A program made the translations under genes and the position numbers. From Amoebophrya sp. AT5.2 (lineage: Eukaryota > Sar > Dinophyceae > Syndiniales > Amoebophryaceae), in assembly GCA_005223375.1 (NCBI GenBank), contig RXOD01004437.1:1-22353 (forward strand): a stretch of 22,353 nt of DNA, written 5' to 3'. A model generated the notes under the pieces. The model was not told where the DNA came from. It worked only from the letters and a program-made list of their open reading frames with translations, and did no database searches. Shown here piece after piece: positions 1-9,828 of this stretch (position 1 is its first letter; each line of letters begins with the position of its first letter).

Positions 1-625
1 TGCACCCGATGCACTCGCGTCGCGAGTGCAGAACCGGGTAGAAACGGGTGTATATCAGGGGGTCACTTTTTCTCGCGGCTGGGTGCGTCGATCACTAGCG
101 ACGCAGCGACACACAAAAAACCCGACTCCACGCAGCTACTCCAACACGTAGCTCTGCGACCTGCATGACAGAAGACCACCACTGGCACAAAGCTGCGAGA
201 CGCACAACGCCCCGCCCTGGCCTAGATCCGGGCTCTCTGCTTCCGCGCGTACCTTCTTTGGTGAATTTTTTTGCTCCGTTTTCCAGTGCAGCGAGAGCAC
301 TGGGTGCATGTTGGATCTTGAAACACATAACGCATGTATTCAGAATCAAATCCAGATCGATGGCTATCTATTTTCTTAGAACGCACGACAGGCGCCTTGC
401 TGATGCGCCGCAGGCTGCACGCTTGTTGCTTCACCTTGCCCCACCCCGTTCGACGACGACGACAAGAGTTGTATATGGGCATTTTTGTTTTCCTTGCCTC
501 AATGTGCCGTACGCTGGAGCAGCCATGCTTCCCTGCTTTTTCTTGTGTCGTTCGTTCAAAGGCTCAGCTTCTATAGCAAAGTACTACTTTTTGAAGAGTC
601 CACTTTCGCAGCGCAGCGCGTGGCC
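1..625. other. Left flank without a convincing gene
   Basis: This is the sequence downstream of the SWEET-like gene. A plus-strand open frame at 165-629 starts with ATG, but its translation resembles no family I know and its composition is not protein-like, so I do not call it. The stretch contains a 21-bp odd-centred palindrome (10-30) and a weaker inverted repeat, gcgtcg/cgacgc, near 86-105. Nothing else can be supported. Confidence 0.6.
10..30. repeat. Perfect 10-bp-arm palindrome
   Basis: The left arm tgcactcgcg and the right arm cgcgagtgca are exact reverse complements around a single central t. The sequence lies in non-coding DNA at the window edge. Its role is unknown; it could be a hairpin or a palindromic protein-binding site. 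Confidence 0.85.
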
Positions 626-2356
626 TTAGCCTGAATCTTCGTCATTCAGGTTTAGTGCATCTGATATCGACGACGCCGTCGTGCTGTCTGTTCGCGTGCT
701 CGTCGTTCGGTTATTCTTCAAAGAAAAGGCTTCCATGGGAGGCGGAGGGGGAGGATTCGGCGGCACTATTTCTAAGTCATTTCCTTGGTCTACTTCTTCA
801 GATTCTTCTTGGTCTTCTCGCGACAGCCCTCCCTGACGTCGCTGTGTATCTTGTTCTTCTGCGTTCCAAGAGCTGCAAGCTGCAATCTTCGTTCTCCGTA
901 GCTTCCCGCGGAGCCACACGTTGAAACAGAGTATCAGGAAGTTCAGACACGTAAAGAAAGCCAAGCCCGCCGCCCAAACCGCGATCTTCGCATACAGAGC
1001 ACCCTGAAGAGTCCACGTAGTTTACAACAACCATACACAAATACATTGCTCGCACGCCTATCGCTGCTTGTGCTTGCTTCTTCTGCGCGTACTCCTACTG
1101 GAACTGCTTCTATGCTAGGACGCGATGGAGGCGCGTCGATCCGCGAAGGATTCATACTTACACTGGTGCGTTGATGTGCGCCTCCCCCCCTCTCTCTAGT
1201 CATCATCTGTCGCCCCACTCCAGCTACCGCAGGAAGGGCGAGGACCAAATGCACTTCATCTCCCGCAAAGAATTCCGTCCGCCATCAGCAGCAAGCCTTC
1301 CGCAGCGCCGGCGCGGGAGGTGTCCTACATCAAAGATGCAAAAACAAAATCAATAACAAAAAAATAAAATTAAAATAAAAAAAATATTTTTCCTGAACTA
1401 GCTACCGTTGCGTCTACTTCTACACCTACAGCCCCTCGGCACGCAGCGACTGTCGAGAATGAATTTTTTCCGAGAGCACAGCCGTAAATCAGTGTTGCCA
1501 TTATCATCGTTGCATTCATGCTCAAGCTCCCCAGGGCGTCCGGCTTTTCTTCCACGACTGCTGTGCAGAGTCCCCCTACCGCGCTTGCGTAGTAGGGTAT
1601 CGAAAGCAGCGTTCCGGCCGACGCGAAATACTGCTCCCCTTCCTCCAGAACGAAACACTGCACCAGCAAACACGCCGCGAAGGCAAGCACGATGGGCAGA
1701 TGGACCTTCAGAAACTCCGTTTTGTACTTTCGTGCGTCGTAGACGGAGGGGTACAGCAGGAAAAGATTGGACACCACCGCCACAATGACGGTCGTGGACA
1801 CGAACATCAAAACCCGGTTGTCGGCGAGGTAGGCGTAAATGAGCCACGCCAGCATCGTGGGAAGCTGGGAAGTGATCGGCAGTGGCGGAAGGTCGATCGG
1901 GGACCACGCACTACCATATTGCTCATGGTCTGCGTCTGCAGGTGCTGCGGCCTCCGAACCCCGAACAGCAGCAGGATCATAGTTGCTGTGATGCTCTTCG
2001 CACTCGTCCCGGGGTGGTTGCACCACCGTCACAACCGCCGTTACCTGGGCAGAAGCTGGTCTGGTCCTTATGGCCGCGGTTGAAGAAGACGACAATGAGG
2101 GTAGGCGTAGGTCGCTTGCAGTCGGCGGTGTGCTAGTGGAGGAGAGGCTGTCTTCCTGCACCTTGCTGTCGTCCGCGACCTCCGGGGCCGCCGCGCCTCT
2201 CGCCCTCCGGCCGTTGCCGCACCTCTTCCTGCTGTCCCTTATTTTGTCCCATAGGGACGGAAGGAGCAGCGAAAAAGTCGCGGAATACGCTAGAGAAATT
2301 GGAAAGATAACGGTACCAAGATCGACAAAGAAACGAGCTGAAATACTAGAAGCCAT
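626..2356 (-). CDS. SWEET-family (MtN3/saliva) sugar transporter, two exons
   Basis: This is a predicted seven-helix membrane protein of 434 residues with the 3+1+3 layout of SWEET sugar uniporters, which move mono- or disaccharides down their gradient. The proposed exons are 2356-1430 and 1003-626, both phase 0, ending in TAA. The start is the ATG at 2356; an upstream TTG in the same frame is not needed. Approximate helices are residues 9-36, 158-178, 182-204, 217-237, 243-268, 276-296 and 312-336. The SWEET-like signatures are LAWLIYAYLADN in repeat 1 and ATLIYGCALGKN in repeat 2. Helix 7 lies only in exon 2 (ALYAKIAVWAAGLAFFTCL), and this requires the intron. The tail is Pro-rich and acidic. 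The odd point is a hydrophilic insertion of about 115 residues between helices 1 and 2, where the family normally has a short loop. Family assignment is from pattern recognition; substrate and membrane are unknown. Confidence 0.78.
1004..1429 (-). other. Intron of the SWEET-like gene
   Basis: The donor reads GGGGCT|GTAGGTG and the acceptor CTCTTCAG|GGT, both phase 0. Without removal, the exon 1 frame runs into non-membrane sequence and stops near 1370, and exon 2 has an in-frame TAA just before the acceptor. A weaker alternative donor, ACA|GTCGCT, lies about 18 nt upstream and also keeps the frame. The intron is 426 nt, with an A-rich stretch near 1340-1386. Confidence 0.65.
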
Positions 2357-3482
2357 GCTGCTCGACGTTGGCAAATCGAGCTTCAACGATCTGGAACGAA
2401 ATCAAAGCGGTTTTTACAAAGTAAGACAAAGACTTTTTTTAGGGGCCTCGGGATTACATGCATTTAAATAAATGCTAGAGAGAGAGAGAGAGAGATTCCG
2501 CAAACTACGATGACCGTAGAAGTGCAAGTGACATGCATTTAAATAAATGCTAACGGTGACGGTGAGGGTCGTAACGGGTGTCTACTAGAACTGAGGTCAT
2601 ATAATTTGCGCCCTGAGTTTTCGGGATCGAATTTTTCCGTTGTTCGGGTCGACGGGGCTTCTCGCGATAAAAAATGGCGAGGAAACATGGGCTCGCTTGA
2701 AGCTGAAGGAAGCAAGTGGTATATGGACACCACGACTGAGTACGAAACCGACAGACTTCACGAGCACGACAGATACAAGCACAAGTCCAAATCTTCAAGC
2801 AGCAGACCATTCTTTCACGTAATACGGAGCAACAGATCCTAAAAAAATGGCACTTCCACTCAACCGACTGGTCTTTCGCGATCATCGATACGAATAACGC
2901 ATTCCGGAGTACTTAGTTCGTGTGACGCGACAAAGCAGAGCCGTCGATCTGTCGTGCTGAGCGCTGCCACATTGGTCTGGTTGACCTATCGGTGCGCCGC
3001 TTCTGCCCGTGCGCCGCTTGTTGCTGGGATATTCATACTGTACTTGTTTTCTGTAAGTACTTGAGTACCGCCCATATCCTGTCCTTTGATTTTCAACAAA
3101 CTGTAGTCAAGTCCTCCTTGAGGTGCTTGAGGTAGAGTTACCGCCCGTGTTTCGCGAATTTTTTTGACGCGTTTTTGGAGCGGGTGACCCCCCCCCAGGC
3201 CCCCCCCTGCAGAAAACAGACTCCTTCAAAACAAATAGATGATAGTATCCCGCCCGTTCAAAAAAGTATTCGTTCTTCTATATTCTCGTGGGAGACATGA
3301 GTAAGCATTGGCCTCTCAGCCGTGGACGTGGTTTCTTTTCATTATGTCAGCACCACGCATGATGCTGGGCAACGAACTTTGCCACCGAATTTTTCTCTTT
3401 GGCGTTGGCGACGACCGAGGGGTTCTGCTCTTTCAAGAAAAAGAATAAAAAGTTCAGCCCTATAGCATTAAATAATGGGTCC
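2357..3482. other. Intergenic region between SWEET-like and secreted-protein genes
   Basis: There is no supportable gene here; open frames at 2550-2885 on the minus strand and 2606-2842 on the plus strand are short and look random. It contains a duplicated 22-bp motif with an AG microsatellite between the copies (2456-2552), a two-copy direct repeat gtgcgccgctt (2992-3002 and 3009-3019), and a run of Cs near 3188-3207. As the upstream flank of the SWEET-like gene it should hold that promoter, but I see no clear core element. Confidence 0.6.
2456..2552. repeat. Paired 22-bp palindromic direct repeats flanking an AG microsatellite
   Basis: Identical 22-bp copies occupy 2456-2477 and 2531-2552. 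Each contains gcatttaaataaatgc, a 7-bp inverted repeat with a 2-base centre. The 53-bp spacer begins with about nine AG dinucleotides (2477-2494). The arrangement resembles the ends of a very small mobile or miniature element, or a duplicated binding site. No coding capacity is present. Confidence 0.85.
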
Positions 3483-4922
3483 TCATGTACTATTGGTGTC
3501 CGCCGCAATTTCGTCGAACGTGCCGGGGTCGGCTAGGAACGTGCGTAGCTGTGGCGGCGTCATGGCACGATACTGCATTGAGTGCGGAAACCGCGACTTG
3601 CGAATACGCTGCAGGTCCCATACCAGCAGCGACGTGAAGTAGTACGCGCCGTGCATATCGACATCCCTATCTGGAACCTCCGCCTCCTCTTCTCCTTCCA
3701 CCTCTTCCTCTGCAAGCTCGCGATAGCTGCCGCCATGCTGCCCTTGCTCCAGCTGGAAGGAGTGGCCCGACCGGTCTGGTTCCGGGGTCGCGCGCACGAA
3801 GCCCCCGCCCCCCGCGGGACTCCGCGACCTGCTCGCCGTGGCACGGTGGAGCGGCAACGCTACTTCCCCACCCCCTTCTTCCCCATCGCTCTCCATTCGT
3901 TCCCAGAGCATCGGCACGACTTCTTCGGCCCCCTGCTCTGACCCGGCCACTGGTCTCGAACTCGGCGTCAGGTCTAGCACGTGTGCGAGGTAGGGATACT
4001 CCAGCCGCCGGTCGTGCGGCCGCACCAGCTGCTGCCCGAGCAGCGCGAAGAACGTGGTTGAACCACGCTTGAACATAGCGATAAAGACGCTCACGTTCGC
4101 GTTGTTCATCCAGTCCCACCGCCCGGACGTTTCGCACGTGTTCTCTACGATCAGTGTCTGTAACGCCTCCTTCATGTGCGGATCGAAGGCACAGGACACC
4201 CGAAACCACCGGTCGCCCGTCTGCCGAGTTGTACTTGAAGGAGAGCCACTGCACTGGCCAGTTGGTGAGCCGCTGGTTAATATCCCCGAGCCACTGGTTA
4301 AAAATAGCCCCGAGGACCGATGTTCGAAATGCCGCAAAAGCGCCCACAAATCGGCCCAATAGAACTTGCGGTTGAGCAGCTGCCCATACTCGCGGTGCCG
4401 CTGCCCATACTCTTGCTCGTCGCCCTCTGGTGCCGGCCCACGACAGGAGAGCATCTCATCCGCATCGGGCCGCAGCGCGGTAAACGTACGCAGCACGTGG
4501 CGCCGGTCGTACGCAGGGAAGAAGTGCCGGAGCGACACCAAGAACGGAACGATCGCGCCGCGGCCTGTGGTTGCTGGTGCGCCAAAAGCACTACAACTAG
4601 CATCGCCGCCGGATCCGCAGTTGTTACGCAGTCCGCGTTCACCCCAACGTCGCGGGCGGCAGAAAAACGCGGCGGTGCAGGATATGGAGGTTGCGACCGC
4701 GGAAGCTGCTGGTGGGGAGGGCCTCTCTTGGTCCGCGGCCGGGGTTTCTCGGTGCTTCGCTCGGTCCGCGAGAGCCGCAAACGCGTCGTGTTCCGGCACG
4801 CCGAAGGGAAGCTGGGAGAGACGCCGCGCCTCCCTGTTCACGGACACCAAAGTGGCAGCTTCTGCCATCCAAAAGACTAGCACGGCAAAACACAAAGACA
4901 AACAACGAAAAAGCGTCGCCAT
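3483..4922 (-). CDS. Predicted secreted protein of unknown function (frame-disrupted)
   Basis: The open frame is 479 residues from an ATG at 4922, with A at position -3, to TGA. The first ~22 residues (MATLFRCLSLCFAVLVFWMA) look like a signal peptide, so the product probably enters the secretory pathway. I recognise no domain. The middle is rich in Trp, Phe and Tyr and may be a folded domain (about residues 115-310). It is followed by a Ser/Arg/Gly-rich and then Glu-rich linker (about 340-405), and then a C-terminal segment with YYFTSLLVWDLQRI. Between about 4308 and 4218 this frame turns Ser/Gly/Thr-rich, while another frame encodes protein-like sequence (FNQWLGDINQRLTNWPVQWL). One missing G at 4308-4311 and one extra G at 4216-4218 would restore a continuous chain. 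These could be assembly errors or real compensating indels. Confidence 0.65.
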   Translation of the reverse strand: MATLFRCLSLCFAVLVFWMAEAATLVSVNREARRLSQLPFGVPEHDAFAALADRAKHRETPAADQERPSPPAASAVATSISCTAAFFCRPRRWGERGLRNNCGSGGDASCSAFGAPATTGRGAIVPFLVSLRHFFPAYDRRHVLRTFTALRPDADEMLSCRGPAPEGDEQEYGQRHREYGQLLNRKFYWADLWALLRHFEHRSSGLFLTSGSGILTSGSPTGQCSGSPSSTTRQTGDRWFRVSCAFDPHMKEALQTLIVENTCETSGRWDWMNNANVSVFIAMFKRGSTTFFALLGQQLVRPHDRRLEYPYLAHVLDLTPSSRPVAGSEQGAEEVVPMLWERMESDGEEGGGEVALPLHRATASRSRSPAGGGGFVRATPEPDRSGHSFQLEQGQHGGSYRELAEEEVEGEEEAEVPDRDVDMHGAYYFTSLLVWDLQRIRKSRFPHSMQYRAMTPPQLRTFLADPGTFDEIAADTNST

Positions 4923-6084
4923 CTTTGTTTCTGATTTCGTTTCGTTCTTGTGGCAGCAGGAAGATAAGTCAGTGTGCTTACACGTGTTCTCGTTTCGCAG
5001 GTCCTCTCTTCTAGTACTAGTACTGGTTGTGTCTCATAAAAAATCCACTGTGGTTTTAGGGAAGTGATGTCGATACTCATCTATGAAAGCACTGCAGCTG
5101 GGGCGAAGGAACCAAGGCAGGGCCGTCCGAAGATCGTTATCGCATCGCTTTCGACCGAAAACCAAGAACATTGGATTTGGAATTCGTACTCGAAGAGGAA
5201 AAGGAAAACAGCTACTTGAAACGCACTCCTACTCAGAACCAGCCCCATCAAGGGCAGGGCACTACAACAATCACCGCCGCATGCTGTCTTTATCTGCCCT
5301 CGTCCCAGTTCTAGCTCTAGAGGAACATTTGCTGACCTCAGCTCTGCCCGGAAGCCACTCCGGTTAGACTTATTTCTGTTCGTAGCTAGTCATATTTTGG
5401 GATTTCGTCACGAAGAGAACTGTGGGTGTGGACGGTTCAAGGACCTTGCCGCACAGCTATGATGTGCGCGGTGCCCCTCAAACAATCTCTACCTCAACCT
5501 CTACCTCATCTTTATCTTACAACAATCTACTTCTACAATGAAAACTTCTGCGAGAAACAAATAATTCTTTACGATCGCACTTGTTCTTGCAGGAGTATGT
5601 TTCTAGTGGCTGTGCGCATCCTTCGTGTCGTTTCGCTTTCGGTGAAATCGAAAATCAGCCCATGTTAGGTCATAGTCATACCTGATAGGCTGATCCTACC
5701 TCCTTACCCTTAGCATCGAAAGTCGTGCTCTTGCAAGAAATTTTTATGCCTGACCCGGGGCCCGGGTTTCCTATGTCTGTGACTGTGTACATGAACTTGA
5801 ACGTAAATGCGGTAGGCTGCAAGCATATCTAAAAAAAAGTCAAAGTGTCAGAAAAAAAAAATATAGCAACGTGTATAGCAATTTTGAATGCCATTCGAGC
5901 TCTCGGACGCCGAGCAGGCCCATCTGTTCCCAGAATCCCTTACGGCGCAAAATTGAAAAATACCTCTCGTTAAAGATTCAATATATGCTAGTAATATATA
6001 CTGCTTTTCCCGGTCCAACCAGCGACGAATTCGCGAGCCTGCCCCTCGAATTTGCGAAACTGGCGGTCCGGCGGCAGCAGAACT
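4923..6084. other. Intergenic region between secreted-protein and MORN genes
   Basis: No gene is supportable. Plus-strand frames at 5083-5367 and 5426-5668 lack any family resemblance. Visible features are a tandem-like tract of CTCTACCTCA units at about 5488-5512, the motif ctacttctac at 5527-5536, and a 15-bp odd-centred palindrome at 5753-5767. A stretch like a tRNA B box (ggttcaagg, near 5437) has no matching A box upstream. Confidence 0.6.
5753..5767. repeat. GC-rich odd-centred palindrome
   Basis: The arms acccggg and cccgggt are perfect reverse complements around one g. It is non-coding, lying downstream of the MORN gene and upstream of the secreted-protein gene. Its function is unknown. 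Confidence 0.8.
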
Positions 6085-9000
6085 TCAACTGGCGGTGGCG
6101 GAGACAGCGCCTGCAGCTCCTTTTTCCGGGACAACCTTCTCCATCATCGGCACTTCGATAGGCGTTTCCACCGCTCCCTTGAATATAACGTCTTCAGGAG
6201 AGAGAGAGAAATCATTTTGCAATTTGCTACTGTCGTCAATGATCTTTGTCGTAAGACCACAAGTCTCCCTGGCGTGATCTCCAGTGGTAAGACGACCACA
6301 AGACTGTGTCGTGATGGTCATCTTCCCCATCAAGGGCACGCCATTGTTCCAGCTGCTGCTCACAGACAATTTGTATTTGGCGATCCACATTTTCCCATCG
6401 CCGTGCGGCTTGCCATTCATCCACTGCCCGGTGTACTCGCTGCCACTCTTTAATCTCATGCTTCCTATGCCATGCGGCCTGCCCTTCTCCCAGTTCCCTG
6501 TGTACTCCGCCGGCGATGTGTGTGTGTCCTTCGTCGAGTTCTCGTCGCTACTGAAAACCATCGTACCTAAGCCGTGCGCCTGGCCCCCCACCAACTCCCC
6601 CTCGTACTCTCCTCCGTTGCTAGCCGGAGAAAATTTGGCCTTCGCTCCTCCGCTGATTTTGTAAGGAATGCGCAAGAGCCCCGCCGTCTGCTCGCCATCC
6701 TTCGCTACACTGGCGAACACCAGCGGCCCCTCGTAGACCACTCCGGGGAAGTTCTTAAGGTTTTTCAGTTTCCCGGCGCCGTGGTGGTCGGTCACCGGGA
6801 TGCCGGCCTTCCACTCCCCCTTGAACTCGCTGCCGCCCTCCCATTGCATAGTCCCCTCGCCGTCAGGGACATCATTCAACAGCGCGCCCTTGTATTGTTT
6901 CCTCGAGCCTGCGTGAGCAGAAGACGTGACGAGATACGTCAATTTTCCGCTTTGTTCCTTCGTCTCGACGCCGTCTGTGACCGTTAACTTGAATTTTCCC
7001 TCGTAGTCATGGCCTTCCTTGGTCATCCGGCGCTCCTCCCCGGAGCTCGGCGTTTCGACGTTCATCGGCCCGCGCCACGTGCCCCACACCCAAATCTGTT
7101 CGTTGTGATCCTTCGGGCTCTTCCACGTCATCTTGCCGTCACCCTTGCGCTCGCCCTTCTTCCAGGCCCCATCATACACGTCACCGTTCGCATAGGTCAT
7201 TACCCCATGCCCATCCGGGAGATCGTCCTTCAGCACGCCCGTGTACACGTACACGACGCCGTATGTCAGTGTTCCTTTCTTCTGTATCCTCGACCGCCCC
7301 CGGGTCCCGCCGGGTCCCGGTATTTTTACGATATGAAATGTCCCCTCGTAGAAATGGCCTGCCGCGTTCTTCCGACGCTCCGTTCCGGAGGTCGGCGGTT
7401 CACTTCCCTCGCCCCACTGGCCCTCTACCCACTCCTGTCCGTTGTTATCTTGCGGCTTCGCCCACTTCATCTTGCCAACGCCTTTCTTGCCGTTCTCCCA
7501 GTTCCCCTTGTACACGTTGTCGTTCGCATATCTCATTGTCCCCTCGCCATGCGGGACATCGTCGATCAGCCTGCCCTGGTACACGTCCACGCGTACGCCG
7601 CCGGACGCATCGCCATACGTCAATGTTCCGTACTACTGGACCCTCTTGCCGTACTTGATCTCAAATTTCCCCTCGTAGACGTGGCCTGCGGCGTTCACCC
7701 GATGCTCCGTCCCGGAGGTCGGCGGTTTGTCGCTCATCTCCTTGTGCCACATGCCCCGTACCCACTTCTGTCCGTTGTGAGGTTTCGCCCACGTCATATT
7801 GCCAAACCCGTGCTTCTTGCCGTCCTCCCAGTCCCCCACATAAAAGTCGCCGTTCCCATAGGTCATCGTCCCCTTTCCGTTCATTATGGGCTCCCTGATC
7901 TCGTTGATGCTGATGTCTCGCGGTTCCTGCCCCCCTTCCACGACCAAGTTGGTGTAGTACTCCCCCTTATAGGTATACGAATCCGCCCCAGGAGGCTCCA
8001 GCCGCATTGGCAGCTCTCCCGTCGTCCACCTCCTCTTGTACTCCACCACGCGATCGCGACCGTGATTTCCTGCGCCAGTAAATCCAGTGCCCGCAATTTT
8101 CTTCGCCAAAGCAGCCATGCCCTGAATAACACCCATGACCGGCTTTCCAATGAGAGTGCCAACGCCCGCCGGCTTTGCCGCCTTGACCTCTGCCTCTTCA
8201 ACGAACGTCAAAATGCTCGCCAGCATTGCCGGGATATCCACAACTCTCCCATCAAACTGTTCCTCGGTAAACAGTTGCTTCTGTGCTGCATCCTCGATTG
8301 TCGTACCGAGGTGGTAGGTTGGGACCGGCCGGGAACTTTCAAAAAATTCTAGTTGTTCCTCGGCTTCGCTTTTGCCGTCAGATCTCGGTTCGCGTGGGCC
8401 TCTGGCGTTTTCTTCGGCTTTGGTCATTTCTAAGCTTTCAGTGATCTTCTGTCTGTGCGAGCGCGAGGGTTGGCTTCTTCTCGATCTCGGGTCGTAGTTC
8501 GCCAGGACTATATCGCTGAGTTTCGTCAGGACGTTCTTCCTGTCCTCGCTCCTCCCGCTCTTCATCTTCATGACAACCTTGGCGACCTCGTCGGGTTCGT
8601 CCAGGTGCTCCGGATGGCTTTTTTTTGGCAATTGCCAGACCAATTTCTTGTACAGCCACGACAACGTCCGCAGTACGTTGTACGCTTCTATTTTTCTACG
8701 CACTTCGTCCATAGCCTTTGCCCCCGAGTCTACTGAGTCAGGCGCCTTCTTCAATTTGTGCTCGTCCACTTTGTCTTCGGTGGGAAAGTGCTTCGCCAGG
8801 AAATCCTCTTCCCAATTCTTGTACGCGCGCACCAAATTCTCTTCGAACTGCTCGTCCGCCAAAAAGATTCTGTCCACGTCAGCCTTCTCTACTAGCGGCT
8901 CAAGCGGAACCCCCTCCCCGAAGCCGAACACGAACTCCTTCATCATCTCCAGAAAATTCTCGAACTGTGGTGCTTGAAAAAAGAGTTTGTTCTGCTCGCC

Positions 9001-9828
9001 CTCGTGATGGCCTGCGTGGTCGCGTTCTTGGTTTTTGGGGTCGCATTTGGCTTCTAGCTCGCGGACAAGGTCCGAAGTGAGCACGTTTTCGAGCAGGGCC
9101 GGTTCTTGTCCCAGCAGCCGCATGGTCCAGGCCGGCAGCCTGCGCTCCAGCGCGTGCCACATCTGCTGCCTCGACATCCCCGCAAACTGCGCCACCTGCT
9201 TCCTCACGCTGTCCCGCCACCCGCTCGCGCCGTCCCGCCACCCGGCCGCCCGCTCCTGCGACCGCTTCCCGACGTCTGTCGCGGCCGTCACGCTTTGCTC
9301 TGCCGTGCGGAACCAGCTGCGGAGCGAAGGAATCCGATTCATGAAGGGCATGTGCCACCAGCCATTGCCCGGGAACAGCGCGCCCGCAGCCCGCTTCAGC
9401 CATAAAAACGGTGAGGGCGTCAAGGATGAAGACTCGTGCTGCCGCCGCTGAAGGAAGCCCGATGCTTCATCGGCTCCATCTTGGTCCTCGCGACCAGAAG
9501 CTAGCGATCCTCCCACGCCGTGCCTTGCGATGGGCTCGTCCCGGCTGCCGGTTATCGAGAGATCGGCTTCCGCCGCGCGGCCACCTTCGCGTTCACTCGC
9601 TTTCTTGTTCAGTGCTTCTACCCCTTCTTGGAGAAAAACATCCCCGGCGGAGCTCACCTCCAAATCCTCCGAGGATTCCCGCCGGGCTAGAAACTGGGCG
9701 TCTGCTGCCGGCGTGGGACTGCGCTCCAAGAACAGGAAAAGCTGCGCGGGACTCCGAATCCTCCTCGCTGCTGCACCGGCCGCGTGCTGGCACGAGGACG
9801 AGCCCAGGCGCCGCCGCCGACGTGGCAT
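6085..9828 (-). CDS. Large MORN-repeat protein interrupted by one in-frame TAG
   Basis: From the ATG at 9828 (MPRRRRRLG...) to TGA at 6085-6087 there are 1247 codon positions in one frame, with a single TAG at 7633-7635 (position 732). The N-terminal ~615 residues are unrecognised. They start with an Arg-rich stretch, contain a small duplication (GWRDGASGWRDS, about 196-207), and are mostly charged and helical. From about residue 617 onward there are MORN motifs (YxGxWxxGxxHGxGxM); MORN arrays bind membranes or scaffold the cytoskeleton and cilia in protists. Motifs are nested in longer units of about 110 residues that also carry a conserved PPTSGTExRxNAAGHxYEGxF block. The TAG sits where the sister unit has Lys (RVQ*YGTLTYG against RIQKKGTLTYG), so no intron is needed. 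It may be a nonsense mutation, a sequencing error, readthrough or a reassigned codon. Without readthrough the products would be a 731-residue protein with few MORNs and an orphan 3' part. Confidence 0.85.
6318..7977 (-). repeat. Nested MORN super-repeat array
   Basis: At least three long units start near 7977, 7581 and 7248, with a diverged fourth near 6900 and plain MORN motifs at about 6609-6318. Spacing of the shared PPTSG/TPSSG block is about 327 nt between the first and second units and about 348 nt between the second and third. Units 1 and 2 are also close at the nucleotide level (cggaggtcggcggtt in both), pointing to recent internal duplication. Confidence 0.85.
7633..7635 (-). other. 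Internal in-frame TAG codon
   Basis: The minus strand reads AAG AGG GTC CAG TAG TAC GGA ACA. The frame upstream and downstream is the same, and both sides encode the same MORN super-repeat, so this stop lies within one gene. Confidence 0.9.

Noticed and set aside
165..629. 154-codon plus-strand frame with ATG
   Set aside because: It has no family resemblance or protein-like pattern and overlaps the end of the SWEET-like gene on the other strand.
5425..5450. tRNA B-box-like ggttcaagg
   Set aside because: There is no A box at the expected distance and no cloverleaf can be drawn by eye.
7633..7635. Genome-wide TAG reassignment
   Set aside because: There is only one in-frame TAG at a conserved site, and the methyltransferase frame itself appears to end in TAG; one case cannot support a changed code.
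7009..8352. 447-codon plus-strand open frame
   Set aside because: It is antisense to the MORN gene, spans both sides of its internal stop, and encodes a Pro/Leu/His/Arg-rich translation typical of a shadow frame of GC-rich coding sequence.
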